The position numbers were made by a program, and so were the translations under genes. A stretch of DNA of 64,000 nt from the NCBI GenBank assembly GCA_050261515.1, contig JBLNDJ010000060.1, forward strand, positions 1 through 64,000, written 5' to 3'. This DNA is from JBLNDJ01 sp050261515. GTDB taxonomy: Bacteria; Acidobacteriota; Terriglobia; Bryobacterales; Bryobacteraceae. Positions 43,857-53,698 of this stretch are shown here, piece after piece; position 1 is the first letter of the stretch, and each line of letters begins with the position of its first letter. The notes under the pieces are model-generated. The model was not told the DNA's origin and did not search any database. It saw only the letters and a program-made list of their open reading frames with translations.

Positions 43857-46800
43857 TGAGACCTCGACTGTTGCAGGGGAAGCGGTTGAGTGCCCCGTCT
43901 GCAGGCGGGGCAAAGGGCACCGCGATGAAGACAGGCTCGGCGCGCACGGCGCGGGGCTTGTGGTAGATCGCGCTCTGCGGCAGTCTCCCGGTGAGCGCCG
44001 TCAACGGCACCGGCCTGCTGTTCAGGCAGAACTGGTCGAAGGCCCAGAAGCACAATGATCCGATGTCGGTCTGCTTCCACATCGAGTAGGCCTGTAGGTA
44101 TGGCGGGTCAGCGGTGCCGAAGATGCCCGCCAGGTACATGCACTCATCGCCCGGACGACCCAGCCCCAGCGGGAAGCGCATCGTCTGCTTCATGAGCACG
44201 GCGCTCTTCTGCCGGACGTCATAGTCGAAGCCTTCAGCACGGAAATACTTCACGCCGTAGCCGGAGGTCTTCCACTGCTCGGGCAGGTTGACGTGCATGT
44301 TCAGGCGGCGGAAGCCGGCGTTCGGTGCGGGCTTGCCCTGATTGGCGTCGAGCGGCCACAGGCACTCGAAGACAGCGGACGGGTGATAACGGCGCACATA
44401 GTCGATGACCTCGGAGCAGTACTCCCAGATGCGGTCGCGCAGGAAGTCGGCGGTCTGCTGATCGTCTGCTGGGTTGTCGGTGTTGGCGACGAAGCGGTGC
44501 ATCGGGCGGCCGAAGCGGGCGAAGAAGTCGGCCTTGGTCCCGTCGTCGTAGAAGGGCATCCCGGAGTCGTTCGGGAAATACCACCACTGCGTCTCACCGA
44601 ACTGAAGAACGATCGGCTGCCCGGCGGCCGCGAGTTGATCGGCGCACTCCTTGTACATCTGCTTGAGGTACGCCCGGACCCGCGAGCCGAAGTGCATCTG
44701 CGTGGACGGCACGGGCAGGTCCACAGGCGCGCCGTCCCAGTAGCGCGCGGCCATGGCTGCCGGGGGCCGGTAGCATTCCATTGAGAAGGCGAAGCTCGCC
44801 GGGATGCCCGCTTGGTGGAGTTGCGATGCCAAGTCACGAATCCAGTTGCGGGCGCCCTGCGTCATTACCGGCGAGATGGTATCGATCATCTCCCAATCGC
44901 CCTCGGCACCGGCCGTAGAGAGGTTCGGAGTCCCCTCGAAGACGGTCAGGCTGGCGCTCGTCGTGATGGAGAAGGTGTAGCCCGGCGCGCGTGAACGGAT
45001 GTTGAGGCCGCCCGAAGAACTCGTGCACCAGACGCCGGGGAAGGTCACGTTGAGCATCGCGCGAAGGTGGCCGGCGACGTCGGCGTCGCTGAGCCCTGCC
45101 CCCGGCGAGAAGTAGAGCGTTGTCCCCGACAGGTTGATCCACAGCGGCTCATCCGGCTGCCAGGCGCCGAGGCTCACGGCGCAGTTCGGGTAGGTCGCCT
45201 CGACGCGCCGCCGCTTGTTGTTCCAGAAGACACCCATGTAGACGTCGGCGTGGCCGCGGAAGCCGAGCGTGTCGAGGTGCCAGACGTGCCAGGCCGGCGG
45301 CTTCTTGCAACCATGGTCCGTATCGAAGTCGATTGCGAGCGAGATGTTCTCGTACACCTCCGGAGCATCCGGCACATCCTGCGGGACTAAGGGCCAGAGG
45401 TAGTCGTAGTAGAAGAAGTAGCCGGTGCTGGCCGCGTTCTTGTCGAACAGCGCCGTGATCTCGACGAGGTGCGCGCCGGGGGCGATGTCCGCGCCAATCC
45501 TTTTCATCGCAGCGAGGCCGTTGTAGTCGTTCAGGTAGAGATCAAAGACCTGCGGTGCGCCGCCGTCGATGACGACCTGAATCTTGCCTGCGCTCGTGCC
45601 GAGCCAGGTCCCGACGTAGAGATCGTGGAGCGCGTCGCGTTGATAGCGGACGGTCACTCGGCGCAGGTCATTCGCCGACGACGGCGCGCAGCGCTTCGCG
45701 TGGCCGCCACTCCACCAGCCAACGGTGTAGGGTGCCTCCTCCCAATATCCGAGGTAGCTCGCACCCTTGGTCTCCTCCAGGCGGTCGTTCTCGTTCGGAC
45801 CTCCGACCTTCAACGCCGTGGGCCCGGAGAGCGTGATGTTCGAGATCGCGACCTGCCATTCCACATCGGAACGGGTTCCAGTGATCGTTGAGATCCACTG
45901 GACGGGAGTACCGGTGCTCCAGGCCTGGGGAGCCGAAGAGTCTTCGCCACGACGGACCAGGATGCGGTAATACCAGGTGGTCGGTACATCCGGGTCCGGC
46001 TTGACCAGGCCGAAGTTGGCGAGGCAGGTGATGCGCTCCTCGTTCGTCGCATTCCCGACGTAGTACTTCGTGCCGCCGGACATCGACTCGGCGTTGGTGA
46101 GGCGCCATTCCTCCTCCGTGGCCGCAGACGAAGCGCCAACCGCCTCCGCCAGCAGCCCGCCATTGGCCAGACCAAACTCCACGTCCTCAAAGCGCGGCGC
46201 GAAGGTCAGGTGCACTTTCACGATGTCCGTTGCTGGCACCGCCACAAGCGACTGCCGGTCGCCATTGTTGTACCCCGCCAAGGAGCCGAACGGGAACTGG
46301 AAACGGTACGTCCGGTCGTTGCGGGCACCCTGGACCATGCTGGCCGAGGACGTCACACCATCCGCAAGGACCACGACCGCGTTCTCCGGATCCACGGACT
46401 GGCGCACCGGGATTCCGTTGGCCTCGCGCCCCCATTGGCCTATCTGCCCGGTGAGCCCCAGGTTGATGTTCGCCGACGTGTTGGTCGTCCCGAAGCCAGC
46501 GACAGCGAGGCTTGCGGGCTGTTCGCCGTAGTCAGGTAGGGGGTGGTCCACGATGCGGTCTCGGAGCGTGCGGCCGAAATGGCGCGCGCGAGGCAGCACA
46601 CGGCAGGTGATGTTGTAGATCTTCCCGTAATGCGGCTTGGTGAAGTACGCCGTGAAACTGCCTCCCCCGGCTGAGAGAACCTTCACGACTTCATCGTGCG
46701 CGGTGCCGATGTCGACGCCGACGTAGTCGCCCGCGCGGATCTCGCCTGATGAGGCAACCTGCGCCGTGTAGATGCCCGGCACGAAGCGCGTGAGCGTCGC

Positions 46801-47661
46801 CGGCGCAGAACCGCTGTTGGTCGAAACCCGGACCGGACCATTTACGCCAGCCTCAAGGCTTACCGTGATAACGTTGCCCGAGGCGCTGCAATCGACCAGG
46901 TAGCTGGAGATGCCGACCATCGACGCCAGGCGGGACGCGATGTCGGCGGCATCCGTCGCACCCGCCTCTTGAATGCCTGCGCCGCCGCCGTTGACCAACA
47001 GGTAGTGGTAGAAGTTGGGGTCGTCCTGCCACCAGATGGACTGCTCACACGAAGGCGCGTCCACAGCGCCGATGTTGTTCAACAGGCGAGTTTCGAGGTT
47101 GCAGAACGCGATGGCCTCGGGCGACGTGCACGACCAGCGCGTGCCCATGAAGTAGACGTATGCCGCGTCCGTGAGCGCTGGCGTCGGCCCGCCGACGAGC
47201 GCATCCAGGTCCTCGGCCTTCTTGTCTTCGAGGGCGATATGGAACGAGCCCGGCGTGAAGCCGCCGGAGAGCACCGAGCAGTGCGCCATCAACGGGACTT
47301 CGTAGATGTCGCCGTTACCGGCGGTGATGGTCAGCTTGTCCCACCCGACCGAAGAATACTTCACGCAGTCCGGCCGGACGTTGCCCTCCTCCCCATTCAC
47401 GGGCAGCACTTGCATGTCGAATCGCAGCGTGACAACCGAGAGATCCGTCACTGGCAGTGGCTTCAGGCGCAGGTGGTTGTAGTAGTCGTAGGCGCTGAAA
47501 AGTTGGACATTGGCGAAGTCCTCCGCCGCCTGGAAGATGCCAGAAATCTGGACACCCGTCTCGTTGGCGTCGTGGATCGTGGTGGTGGCGGCGCGGCCGG
47601 AAAATCCCTGCAGTTGGATGGTCCTGCGGGGATCGAACATGTGGAGTGGTTCGGAGGGCAT
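43849..47661 (-). CDS. large phage tail / receptor-binding protein with glycosidase-like region
   Basis: A 1,270-residue protein of beta-rich modules. The last 300 residues (IPASFAFSMECYRPP, FGETQWWYFPNDSGMP, CLWPLDANQGKP, FWAFDQFCLNSR) read like a TIM-barrel glycoside hydrolase, with the E of FGETQWWY as a candidate catalytic acid. This would fit a polysaccharide depolymerase or receptor-binding subunit. The start could be M1 at 47661 or M8 at 47640; neither has a clear Shine-Dalgarno. No family is recognised with confidence. Confidence 0.65.
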   Translation of the reverse strand: MPSEPLHMFDPRRTIQLQGFSGRAATTTIHDANETGVQISGIFQAAEDFANVQLFSAYDYYNHLRLKPLPVTDLSVVTLRFDMQVLPVNGEEGNVRPDCVKYSSVGWDKLTITAGNGDIYEVPLMAHCSVLSGGFTPGSFHIALEDKKAEDLDALVGGPTPALTDAAYVYFMGTRWSCTSPEAIAFCNLETRLLNNIGAVDAPSCEQSIWWQDDPNFYHYLLVNGGGAGIQEAGATDAADIASRLASMVGISSYLVDCSASGNVITVSLEAGVNGPVRVSTNSGSAPATLTRFVPGIYTAQVASSGEIRAGDYVGVDIGTAHDEVVKVLSAGGGSFTAYFTKPHYGKIYNITCRVLPRARHFGRTLRDRIVDHPLPDYGEQPASLAVAGFGTTNTSANINLGLTGQIGQWGREANGIPVRQSVDPENAVVVLADGVTSSASMVQGARNDRTYRFQFPFGSLAGYNNGDRQSLVAVPATDIVKVHLTFAPRFEDVEFGLANGGLLAEAVGASSAATEEEWRLTNAESMSGGTKYYVGNATNEERITCLANFGLVKPDPDVPTTWYYRILVRRGEDSSAPQAWSTGTPVQWISTITGTRSDVEWQVAISNITLSGPTALKVGGPNENDRLEETKGASYLGYWEEAPYTVGWWSGGHAKRCAPSSANDLRRVTVRYQRDALHDLYVGTWLGTSAGKIQVVIDGGAPQVFDLYLNDYNGLAAMKRIGADIAPGAHLVEITALFDKNAASTGYFFYYDYLWPLVPQDVPDAPEVYENISLAIDFDTDHGCKKPPAWHVWHLDTLGFRGHADVYMGVFWNNKRRRVEATYPNCAVSLGAWQPDEPLWINLSGTTLYFSPGAGLSDADVAGHLRAMLNVTFPGVWCTSSSGGLNIRSRAPGYTFSITTSASLTVFEGTPNLSTAGAEGDWEMIDTISPVMTQGARNWIRDLASQLHQAGIPASFAFSMECYRPPAAMAARYWDGAPVDLPVPSTQMHFGSRVRAYLKQMYKECADQLAAAGQPIVLQFGETQWWYFPNDSGMPFYDDGTKADFFARFGRPMHRFVANTDNPADDQQTADFLRDRIWEYCSEVIDYVRRYHPSAVFECLWPLDANQGKPAPNAGFRRLNMHVNLPEQWKTSGYGVKYFRAEGFDYDVRQKSAVLMKQTMRFPLGLGRPGDECMYLAGIFGTADPPYLQAYSMWKQTDIGSLCFWAFDQFCLNSRPVPLTALTGRLPQSAIYHKPRAVRAEPVFIAVPFAPPADGALNRFPCNSRGLNG

Positions 47662-47952
47662 CGAATCGAATTGGTCGTGAACGGAAGGGTTCCCGAACTT
47701 CGGTCAACACTGCGAGGAGCTATCTGTCGAGCGGGCAACAACTTGTCATCCGGTCGGCTCGTCAAGTTTACTCGGCGCCCTCGGGCAGAGTTATCTTAGA
47801 CAGCGAGTGGGAATTGTCGTCACATCGTTCGGCTTCAACGTGTGGAATGCCAGGTTGTCGGGGCACGGGACGGAACATGAATATCTCTTTGCGCTATATT
47901 TGCAGTTCGTTACCGGTTCGTATCAAATGCCTGCTGAAGGCGGAAGAGAGTG

Positions 47953-48534
47953 ATGATCGAAGCGTTTGATTCTGCGGCACGCCTAAACGTACAGCTGTCG
48001 CAAGTTCTCAGTGGCGAGTACCCTGATGATCGGCGGGTGACAATCACGCTCGCCTACTGCAACCTGGCGCTGGATCATCACACGGCCATCGTGCTGCTTT
48101 TCAGAAACAGGCTCTATGGTTCTGGGCTGGCTCTCGTGCGCCCCGTCTTCGAAGCGATGCTTAGGGCGCATTGGGTGGTGGGCTGTGCTAAAGACGCCGA
48201 GGTGGACCAAGTTGCCGAAGATCCCGACTTCGACATAATGAGCCGTGTGGATCCAGACCGCGTTGACACCGCGTTTCAGGCAGACGGTTTTTTCAGGCAG
48301 GCAAAAACTGATGCATGGAAAGCCATGAACGCCTACACCCATTCGGGTCTCCCGCAACTCGCTCGGCAATTCTCAGGCTCAAAGGTTTCTGCTTCCTATA
48401 GCGACCAAGACGTAATGGAAGGGTTGCGGGCCGCAACAGCATCGGTGTTGCTACTTGGTTATCTACTCGCCAAGTCCACGGGCCGGAATGATGCAGTTGC
48501 GCAGGTGGAACAGCTCTTGGATCAAGCCCCCTGA
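47953..48534 (+). CDS. DUF5677/HEPN-like moron protein
   Basis: A 193-residue helical protein on the opposite strand to the tail genes. GSGLALVRPVFEAMLRAHWV and AWKAMNAYTHSGLPQLAR, with a conserved His in the last helix, match the DUF5677/DUF6988-like group, related to HEPN-fold proteins. It has its own GGAAGAGAG ribosome binding site. It is convergent with the HNH-like gene, and the two overlap by 13 bases. Expected to be a lysogeny-expressed cargo gene (moron), perhaps for superinfection immunity. Its function is unknown. Confidence 0.62.
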   Translation: MIEAFDSAARLNVQLSQVLSGEYPDDRRVTITLAYCNLALDHHTAIVLLFRNRLYGSGLALVRPVFEAMLRAHWVVGCAKDAEVDQVAEDPDFDIMSRVDPDRVDTAFQADGFFRQAKTDAWKAMNAYTHSGLPQLARQFSGSKVSASYSDQDVMEGLRAATASVLLLGYLLAKSTGRNDAVAQVEQLLDQAP

Positions 48535-49556
48535 CCATCGGCAATGCGCATGGCAACAACTTCCCCTCCTGTCAGCCGGCCGTCCTGTTCCTGCGTGTAG
48601 CTGAAAAAGTGCGCTGAGGACTGTTCGACATGAAGCGCTGTCGGGTTATCGCCCAAGACAAGCCGCCACTGCGGAAGCTCGATCTTGCACCCGGCGAAAA
48701 ACTGAAGATTCACAATTATCGGGCTGTCTGGATTGGCTATGACCGTCAAGATATGCCCCGGCGGGCCGTCTGGATTTGACGCTGTCCCGCACTCCGTCAG
48801 GAATTGGCGATGGTCTCCTGCGCCGTCTCTGATGAAGCTCCTCAGGTCCCGGAACGCGCCTTCATTGCCGGTGATCGTCGGGATGTACCGCAGGGCGTAA
48901 TGGAAACCTATTTTGGCAAGAGCACGGAAGTATGCTGGACCGAATTCGCCCTTCAAGAACTGCCGCGAGACGCGCCCGCCCTTGCGTCTCTGGAAAACAA
49001 AGGTCCAGTGAAGCTCGTCGCACATCGCCTGAACCCGGTCCTCGTCACCAGAGGAAGCTATGACCTGTGCTTTGGGTATCGGAAAAGTGACGCCCGCCGC
49101 CCGGAAGAGATCCACGAGCTCACGGCCAGTCCTAATCTCGGTGGGAATCGGAATGTGGTGCGTTTCCTCCCCCTGATCATCGAACAGAACGAACTGCGAA
49201 ATCTCTTTGATCGTTCCTGGCTTAGTGTCAGTCTGCCAGAGGATCTCCCGGCCGGTCTCCGGATCGGGTCCGTACATGTACAGGTGCTTGCCGCCGATTT
49301 GTTCAGGCTGGTAGAGATGAGCGGGTCTCCGCGTCCTTTTACTGCCGTGCGTTTGGCCCTTGATCCAGCCAGTGCTTCTCACAACGGCTTCCGGGCTGCG
49401 CCTGCAGAATTCGCGTTCCAGCGCGCTTATGGTCTCATTGCATTTCTGGCAGAGTCGATTGAGAAGCGGCTCGAAGTGCTGAAACCGGCCAAGGCACTGC
49501 GGAAGGTAATGTTCGCGGGCGTCGGCTTCACGTTCCTTGCAGTAAATGCAGAGCAT
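48522..49556 (-). CDS. HNH-like zinc-finger endonuclease family protein
   Basis: A 344-residue protein. The N-terminus, CIYCKEREADAREHYLPQCLGRF then LCQKCNETISALEREFCR, shows the C-x2-C ... H ... C-x2-C frame of HNH family 5-type nucleases, with H17 as a candidate catalytic residue. The rest is a large domain of unknown function (about 60-344). It is the second half of a two-gene insertion in the tail operon and has the AAAGAGA ribosome binding site near its ATG. A homing or defence role is possible. Confidence 0.62.
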   Translation of the reverse strand: MLCIYCKEREADAREHYLPQCLGRFQHFEPLLNRLCQKCNETISALEREFCRRSPEAVVRSTGWIKGQTHGSKRTRRPAHLYQPEQIGGKHLYMYGPDPETGREILWQTDTKPGTIKEISQFVLFDDQGEETHHIPIPTEIRTGRELVDLFRAAGVTFPIPKAQVIASSGDEDRVQAMCDELHWTFVFQRRKGGRVSRQFLKGEFGPAYFRALAKIGFHYALRYIPTITGNEGAFRDLRSFIRDGAGDHRQFLTECGTASNPDGPPGHILTVIANPDSPIIVNLQFFAGCKIELPQWRLVLGDNPTALHVEQSSAHFFSYTQEQDGRLTGGEVVAMRIADGQGA

Positions 49557-49567
49557 TCTCTTTCACT

Positions 49568-49693
49568 TTAGGCGACTGGATAGCACCCCCGGATATCCAA
49601 AGTAGATGTACACTCAATCTGCTCTCCAGCACCAGCGACGGAACCGAGGCGATCCCAAATCCACTTCATGCCCTGGAAGCCGAACTTACTCAC
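49568..49693 (-). CDS. 41-residue ORF coupled to the large tail gene
   Basis: Starts with GTG overlapping the stop of the 1,285-residue tail gene (GTGA at 49690-49693) and encodes VSKFGFQGMKWIWDRLG... to PVA. The 4-base overlap is the same coupling seen throughout the operon, so it is probably translated. It ends 11 bases before the HNH-like moron. It may be a small tail gene or the stump of a longer gene cut by the moron insertion. Confidence 0.45.
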   Translation of the reverse strand: MSKFGFQGMKWIWDRLGSVAGAGEQIECTSTLDIRGCYPVA

Positions 49694-52600
49694 GTCTGAA
49701 TCACCACCGTCAGGTCCGAGCCTGGATTCGGCGACGCCACTGCCTTGATGTCGAACGTGAGGTCGTTGCCTTCATGCAGGATCGGTGTCGGCCAGATGCA
49801 GGGGCGAATCGAACAGGCAGGGTGGTCCTTTGTCACCACAGCATCGAAGGTCTGCGCCGCCGGATCGACTGCCAGGACTTCGACGCATTCCTCGTTCGCC
49901 GTCCCGAACTCCAGGAAAACAAACCGCCCTACCTCGAGCCCCGTAGTTGAGGCGTCGTAGGAGGCGGTTGCGACGGTTTGCGCCGTGCCACTGCCGGTGA
50001 TCGCGTTTAGGCTGAACAGCCCGTAGTCGGCGTACGGCAGGCGGCGCGTCTCCGGCGGACCATAGCCGGCGTCGACCAGATAGTCGTAGGTGGTTCTGTA
50101 CCCGTCCGGCAGCTTCTGTGCGATGCCCATCTTCTCCAGCACTTCCCAGGTCCCGCCACCGTCCCGGCTGATCTTCACTACATATGCGGACTGCCCGTCA
50201 GTGGTTGGCTGCTGCACGTAAGCGAACACGCACCGGAGCGAGGCCGGATCGTGGACCTTCATGGGGATCGCCACTTCGTCCTGCGCCGCGAGAGCGCCGG
50301 GAATCTGGAACGTGTAGGCGCCGCCAGAGCACGTCCGTTCGCCAGGCATGAACGGCTCGTTGTGGTGGGAGAGCGGGAAGACGGTAAATGGACCGTAGCC
50401 GAAGTGATTCGCCACTCCGACGACTGCGGCCACGATGCAGGCCGACGGGAGCTTTGCTTCGATGCGCGCGGGCAGTCCCGGCGTCCGGAAGAACCCCTTC
50501 TTCACTGCCATGGTGAACATCTTCATGTCGAGCCGGTAGAACCGGACACCCTTCAGATGGGCGCTTTGCAGCGTCTCGAACGAGGCCCAGTCTTCGCGCG
50601 CGTCGCCGACAGGCCGCCGCTGGATCTGGAAGGAACCAGAGGGAACCACGTCACCGGTGTCGCCGGGTCCGACGATCTGCGCGCATTCGTAGGACCGGCG
50701 GCCAGAGTGGACCGCGTCGGCAGCCTCGTCGTTGCAGATGATGTAGTCGCCGACGCGGAAGGTGCGCGCCGTGTCCGGATTCACGGTGCAGGAAACGGTC
50801 ACGGGATCGGTGTCTTTGTCGATGGCGGCGTCGAGACTGGCCCACAAGTCCGTGGCGAGTTCATCCACGTAGTAGAGTCCCATCGCGATCTCCGTCGCGC
50901 CGGTGATGTTCAGGTTCCCTGCGGCGTCTGGCTCGACCGCGAGATCATCGACAGCGAACGAGCCGTAATCCAGGAGCTTCGGCGTTCCATGGACGATCCC
51001 CGGCACGCCGGTGTCGATGAGAACCTCCTCGGGCACCGGGGCAGCAACGACATCGGCAGGTTTCGGCCCGGCGACCAGGTCGTACATGGAGTCCGCGGTG
51101 GTGCGGCCCTGGATGTCGATCGAATAGTCCTTGTTGAGCCGCCAGGAAGTCACCCGGAACTCGCCAGAGCCGTTTGGCATGTCCGGATGCGTCATCGAGC
51201 ACACCATGCCCGGCTCGGTGTTGAGCGCGAGCACAGTGGTCCGGAACGACAGTTGGCGCGCGGCCTTCCACTCCGCCGGCGACGTGCCGCCGAGTTCCTC
51301 GCGCATGCGAACGCTCACGATGCGCGCCGCCTGGGACTTGGACGCCGTCCCCGAGAGGTTTACGTTCGACTTCAGGAACAGCGGGCCGGCGCCGCCACCG
51401 ATCAATGTGGCGTGATCGATGTCGTACAGGCTGACGGAGTTGTTCACGAACTGGTAGTCCTCGTCGGCAAAGTTGGCCGTGAGGTGGTTGAAGGACGGCT
51501 TCAACGGAGCCAGTTGCAGGGAGTTGAAGAGGATGTTGCCCTGAGTGAATGCTTCGACTGCAGAGGAGTTCTCCCGGACGCCGATCTTGAGCTTGCCGAA
51601 GGCGAAGGTGTAGTAGCCCAGGCAGTTCATGAGAACTTCCTGGAGCCAGTCGCGGAGGGGCTTCTCCTCCTGGAGTACGCCGCGGAACTTGAACTGCGTC
51701 TCGCTGCCGGTGCCGACCAGTTTGGTGACCTGGTCATTGCAGATTGCCGCGGCGTCGATGGCCGCCTGCACGTCGAACAGCGCTTCGGCCAGGTCCAGTT
51801 GCTGTGTGGTGGCGTTGGAACCCAAACGCAGGCCGCGCGCCCGGAGCAGCATGTTGATCGCGACCCAGACCGGATTGGTGAGCGGCGGGCCGTAGACACG
51901 CACGCCGGGCGAGGTCCACACCCAGCCGCTCATGCCCGACTGGACGTTGGCGACCATGGCGTGATCGCCGGGCTTCGACAGTTGGAGGCCCTTGGCGTCG
52001 CTGCGCCGGATGACGATAAATGCTGTCCCAGCGGCGAAGTTGTCCTTGTAGGTGGAGTTGCCGGAGTAGACCTTGCGCCAGTCACCGCCAGTGGTGTTGC
52101 CGGATTGATCGAGGGAGAAGAAGTCCGTTGGTGCGGCAGGATCGGCCCCGAGGCACTGGCGCAGACCGTAGTTGTTGTTGGGGTAGCCGTGGTGCGCCTG
52201 GCCATCAAGCGTGCTGCCGACGAACGTCTCGGCGGCGCCGTCGTTGTCGAGGTCCTCGTAGTGAGCCGGCGTGTATGCGCCAAGCGGACCTTCGCCGACA
52301 ATGCCCAGGCCCTCGTAAAAATCGCTCTCGTCGCGTCCGGCGGCGACCTTGCAGTTCACGGGCATCTCGCTGTCGGTGTAAATCTCAGGCACGATCTGGT
52401 CGTAGATCGAATCCGCGACCAGCGACACGCTCGTGATGGTGGAGCGGCCGAAGCCCCAGACGCCGGTCGAGTTGTCCTTGATGCGCACGCCCTGTGGCTC
52501 GGCGAGGATGCCGCCGTAGTAGCGTTTCATGCCGTGCGCGAGGCAGCCGTTCTCGGTCTCGTAACCCTTGTCGCACTTCGAGGCATCAGCACTCGGGAAG

Positions 52601-53547
52601 TGAACCAGGTCGAGCGCGCCTGCGGTGGAGTACGGGCATGCCTGCGAGTTGAACGGCTTCCAGCAGGTACGCGAGATCTTGCGGGTGGGATACGGAAGAT
52701 TGAGTTCGTAAAGGCCGTCGGCTGCGGTGACCTTAAACTCGGGCCCAGCGTCGCAGGACCAGTTGACGATGTCGCCCTTCCAGAGGTCGAGCTTCGTGCC
52801 AGTGACGACGTGGAAGAGTGAGAACTCCAGCGCAGCCCGGAACAGATCCACGTCGTTGGCCAGGTCCCGCATCACGCGGTCAGCGTTGCCGAAGGTGAAC
52901 TGCGCTTCGTCCGACTCGTTTCCGACGGACTGCGAGATCCCGTCGAATTCCAGCAGCCGCGCCTGGTAGAGTTGGCCGCCGACGGTGCATCGCCGGTCGG
53001 AGACGTAGATCGCAGGGTAGCCCGACTGGAGCGGCTGGATGCGGACGAGGGGGATGATCTCCTGGACCTGGGAGAGAAGCGCAGTCTGGAGCGAGGACGG
53101 CGGGAAGCGATTGACGGTCTGGGTGATCGAGTAGGAAGGCGAGGTGGTGGGGATTTCGATCAGCGTGACGCCGAGCGAGCACGCCCAGTCGGCGACCATC
53201 TCCCAGGACAGCGGCTCGTTAGCGAAGCGGCATGTGAGGGGCGTAGTGCCGCCACCGTCGTCATTCGGGGAGTTGTAGGTGAAGGCGCCGTAGGGTCCGT
53301 ACTTCGATTCCCAGAAGTTGCGCAGGGCGATGCGATCGGCGTCGCGCAGCCAGTTCCTTCGGATGGTGAAGCGACGCGCGCCCGTGCCGAGAAGGAAGCG
53401 CTGTTCGATCTTGGCGTTGCCCGAACCGAACTGATGGATCGCGACCTCGCGCGCGCGGGAGTACCCGTGCGGGAAGTCCGGCACGAGGGGGAACACGCCG
53501 CTCGGCACGCTCTCCGGCACCGTGATATTGCCGATGTAGTCAGGCAT
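49690..53547 (-). CDS. multidomain tail-tip protein (DUF2460-like plus BR0599-like plus hub regions)
   Basis: A 1,285-residue protein. Residues about 30-110 resemble the DUF2460/gp12-type tail domain (FGSGNAKIEQRFLLGTG, LRNFWESKYGPYGAFTY). Near 280-350 it has the Cys-rich pattern of phage BR0599/DUF2163 tail proteins (CPYSTAG, KCDKGYETENGC). Residues about 560-860 look like a tail hub or baseplate region (phage tail-type), and the C-terminal 300 are beta-rich modules. In gene-transfer agents and siphophages these parts are separate genes; here they appear fused. The ATG is followed directly by MPDYIGNITV. It precedes the coupled small ORF. Confidence 0.7.
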   Translation of the reverse strand: MPDYIGNITVPESVPSGVFPLVPDFPHGYSRAREVAIHQFGSGNAKIEQRFLLGTGARRFTIRRNWLRDADRIALRNFWESKYGPYGAFTYNSPNDDGGGTTPLTCRFANEPLSWEMVADWACSLGVTLIEIPTTSPSYSITQTVNRFPPSSLQTALLSQVQEIIPLVRIQPLQSGYPAIYVSDRRCTVGGQLYQARLLEFDGISQSVGNESDEAQFTFGNADRVMRDLANDVDLFRAALEFSLFHVVTGTKLDLWKGDIVNWSCDAGPEFKVTAADGLYELNLPYPTRKISRTCWKPFNSQACPYSTAGALDLVHFPSADASKCDKGYETENGCLAHGMKRYYGGILAEPQGVRIKDNSTGVWGFGRSTITSVSLVADSIYDQIVPEIYTDSEMPVNCKVAAGRDESDFYEGLGIVGEGPLGAYTPAHYEDLDNDGAAETFVGSTLDGQAHHGYPNNNYGLRQCLGADPAAPTDFFSLDQSGNTTGGDWRKVYSGNSTYKDNFAAGTAFIVIRRSDAKGLQLSKPGDHAMVANVQSGMSGWVWTSPGVRVYGPPLTNPVWVAINMLLRARGLRLGSNATTQQLDLAEALFDVQAAIDAAAICNDQVTKLVGTGSETQFKFRGVLQEEKPLRDWLQEVLMNCLGYYTFAFGKLKIGVRENSSAVEAFTQGNILFNSLQLAPLKPSFNHLTANFADEDYQFVNNSVSLYDIDHATLIGGGAGPLFLKSNVNLSGTASKSQAARIVSVRMREELGGTSPAEWKAARQLSFRTTVLALNTEPGMVCSMTHPDMPNGSGEFRVTSWRLNKDYSIDIQGRTTADSMYDLVAGPKPADVVAAPVPEEVLIDTGVPGIVHGTPKLLDYGSFAVDDLAVEPDAAGNLNITGATEIAMGLYYVDELATDLWASLDAAIDKDTDPVTVSCTVNPDTARTFRVGDYIICNDEAADAVHSGRRSYECAQIVGPGDTGDVVPSGSFQIQRRPVGDAREDWASFETLQSAHLKGVRFYRLDMKMFTMAVKKGFFRTPGLPARIEAKLPSACIVAAVVGVANHFGYGPFTVFPLSHHNEPFMPGERTCSGGAYTFQIPGALAAQDEVAIPMKVHDPASLRCVFAYVQQPTTDGQSAYVVKISRDGGGTWEVLEKMGIAQKLPDGYRTTYDYLVDAGYGPPETRRLPYADYGLFSLNAITGSGTAQTVATASYDASTTGLEVGRFVFLEFGTANEECVEVLAVDPAAQTFDAVVTKDHPACSIRPCIWPTPILHEGNDLTFDIKAVASPNPGSDLTVVIQT

Positions 53548-53698
53548 TAGGAGTGAACTTGGCTTGAAGTTTGGTGGAGCCGTAGTCGGTTGACGTCATT
53601 TGTTCCGACTGGCGCGTGGTCCAGGCGCGAACTGCTCAAGATTCTCCGACCCGCTTGGGCCCAGCATTTTCCGCACCTCTGCATCCGATAATGGGAGC

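Noticed and set aside
50251..52821. Long plus-strand open frame (856 codons) opposite the tail-tip gene
   Set aside because: Antisense shadow of a G+C-rich gene: Arg/Val/Asp-rich low-diversity product, no ribosome binding site, no domain, while the minus-strand frame has clear tail domains.
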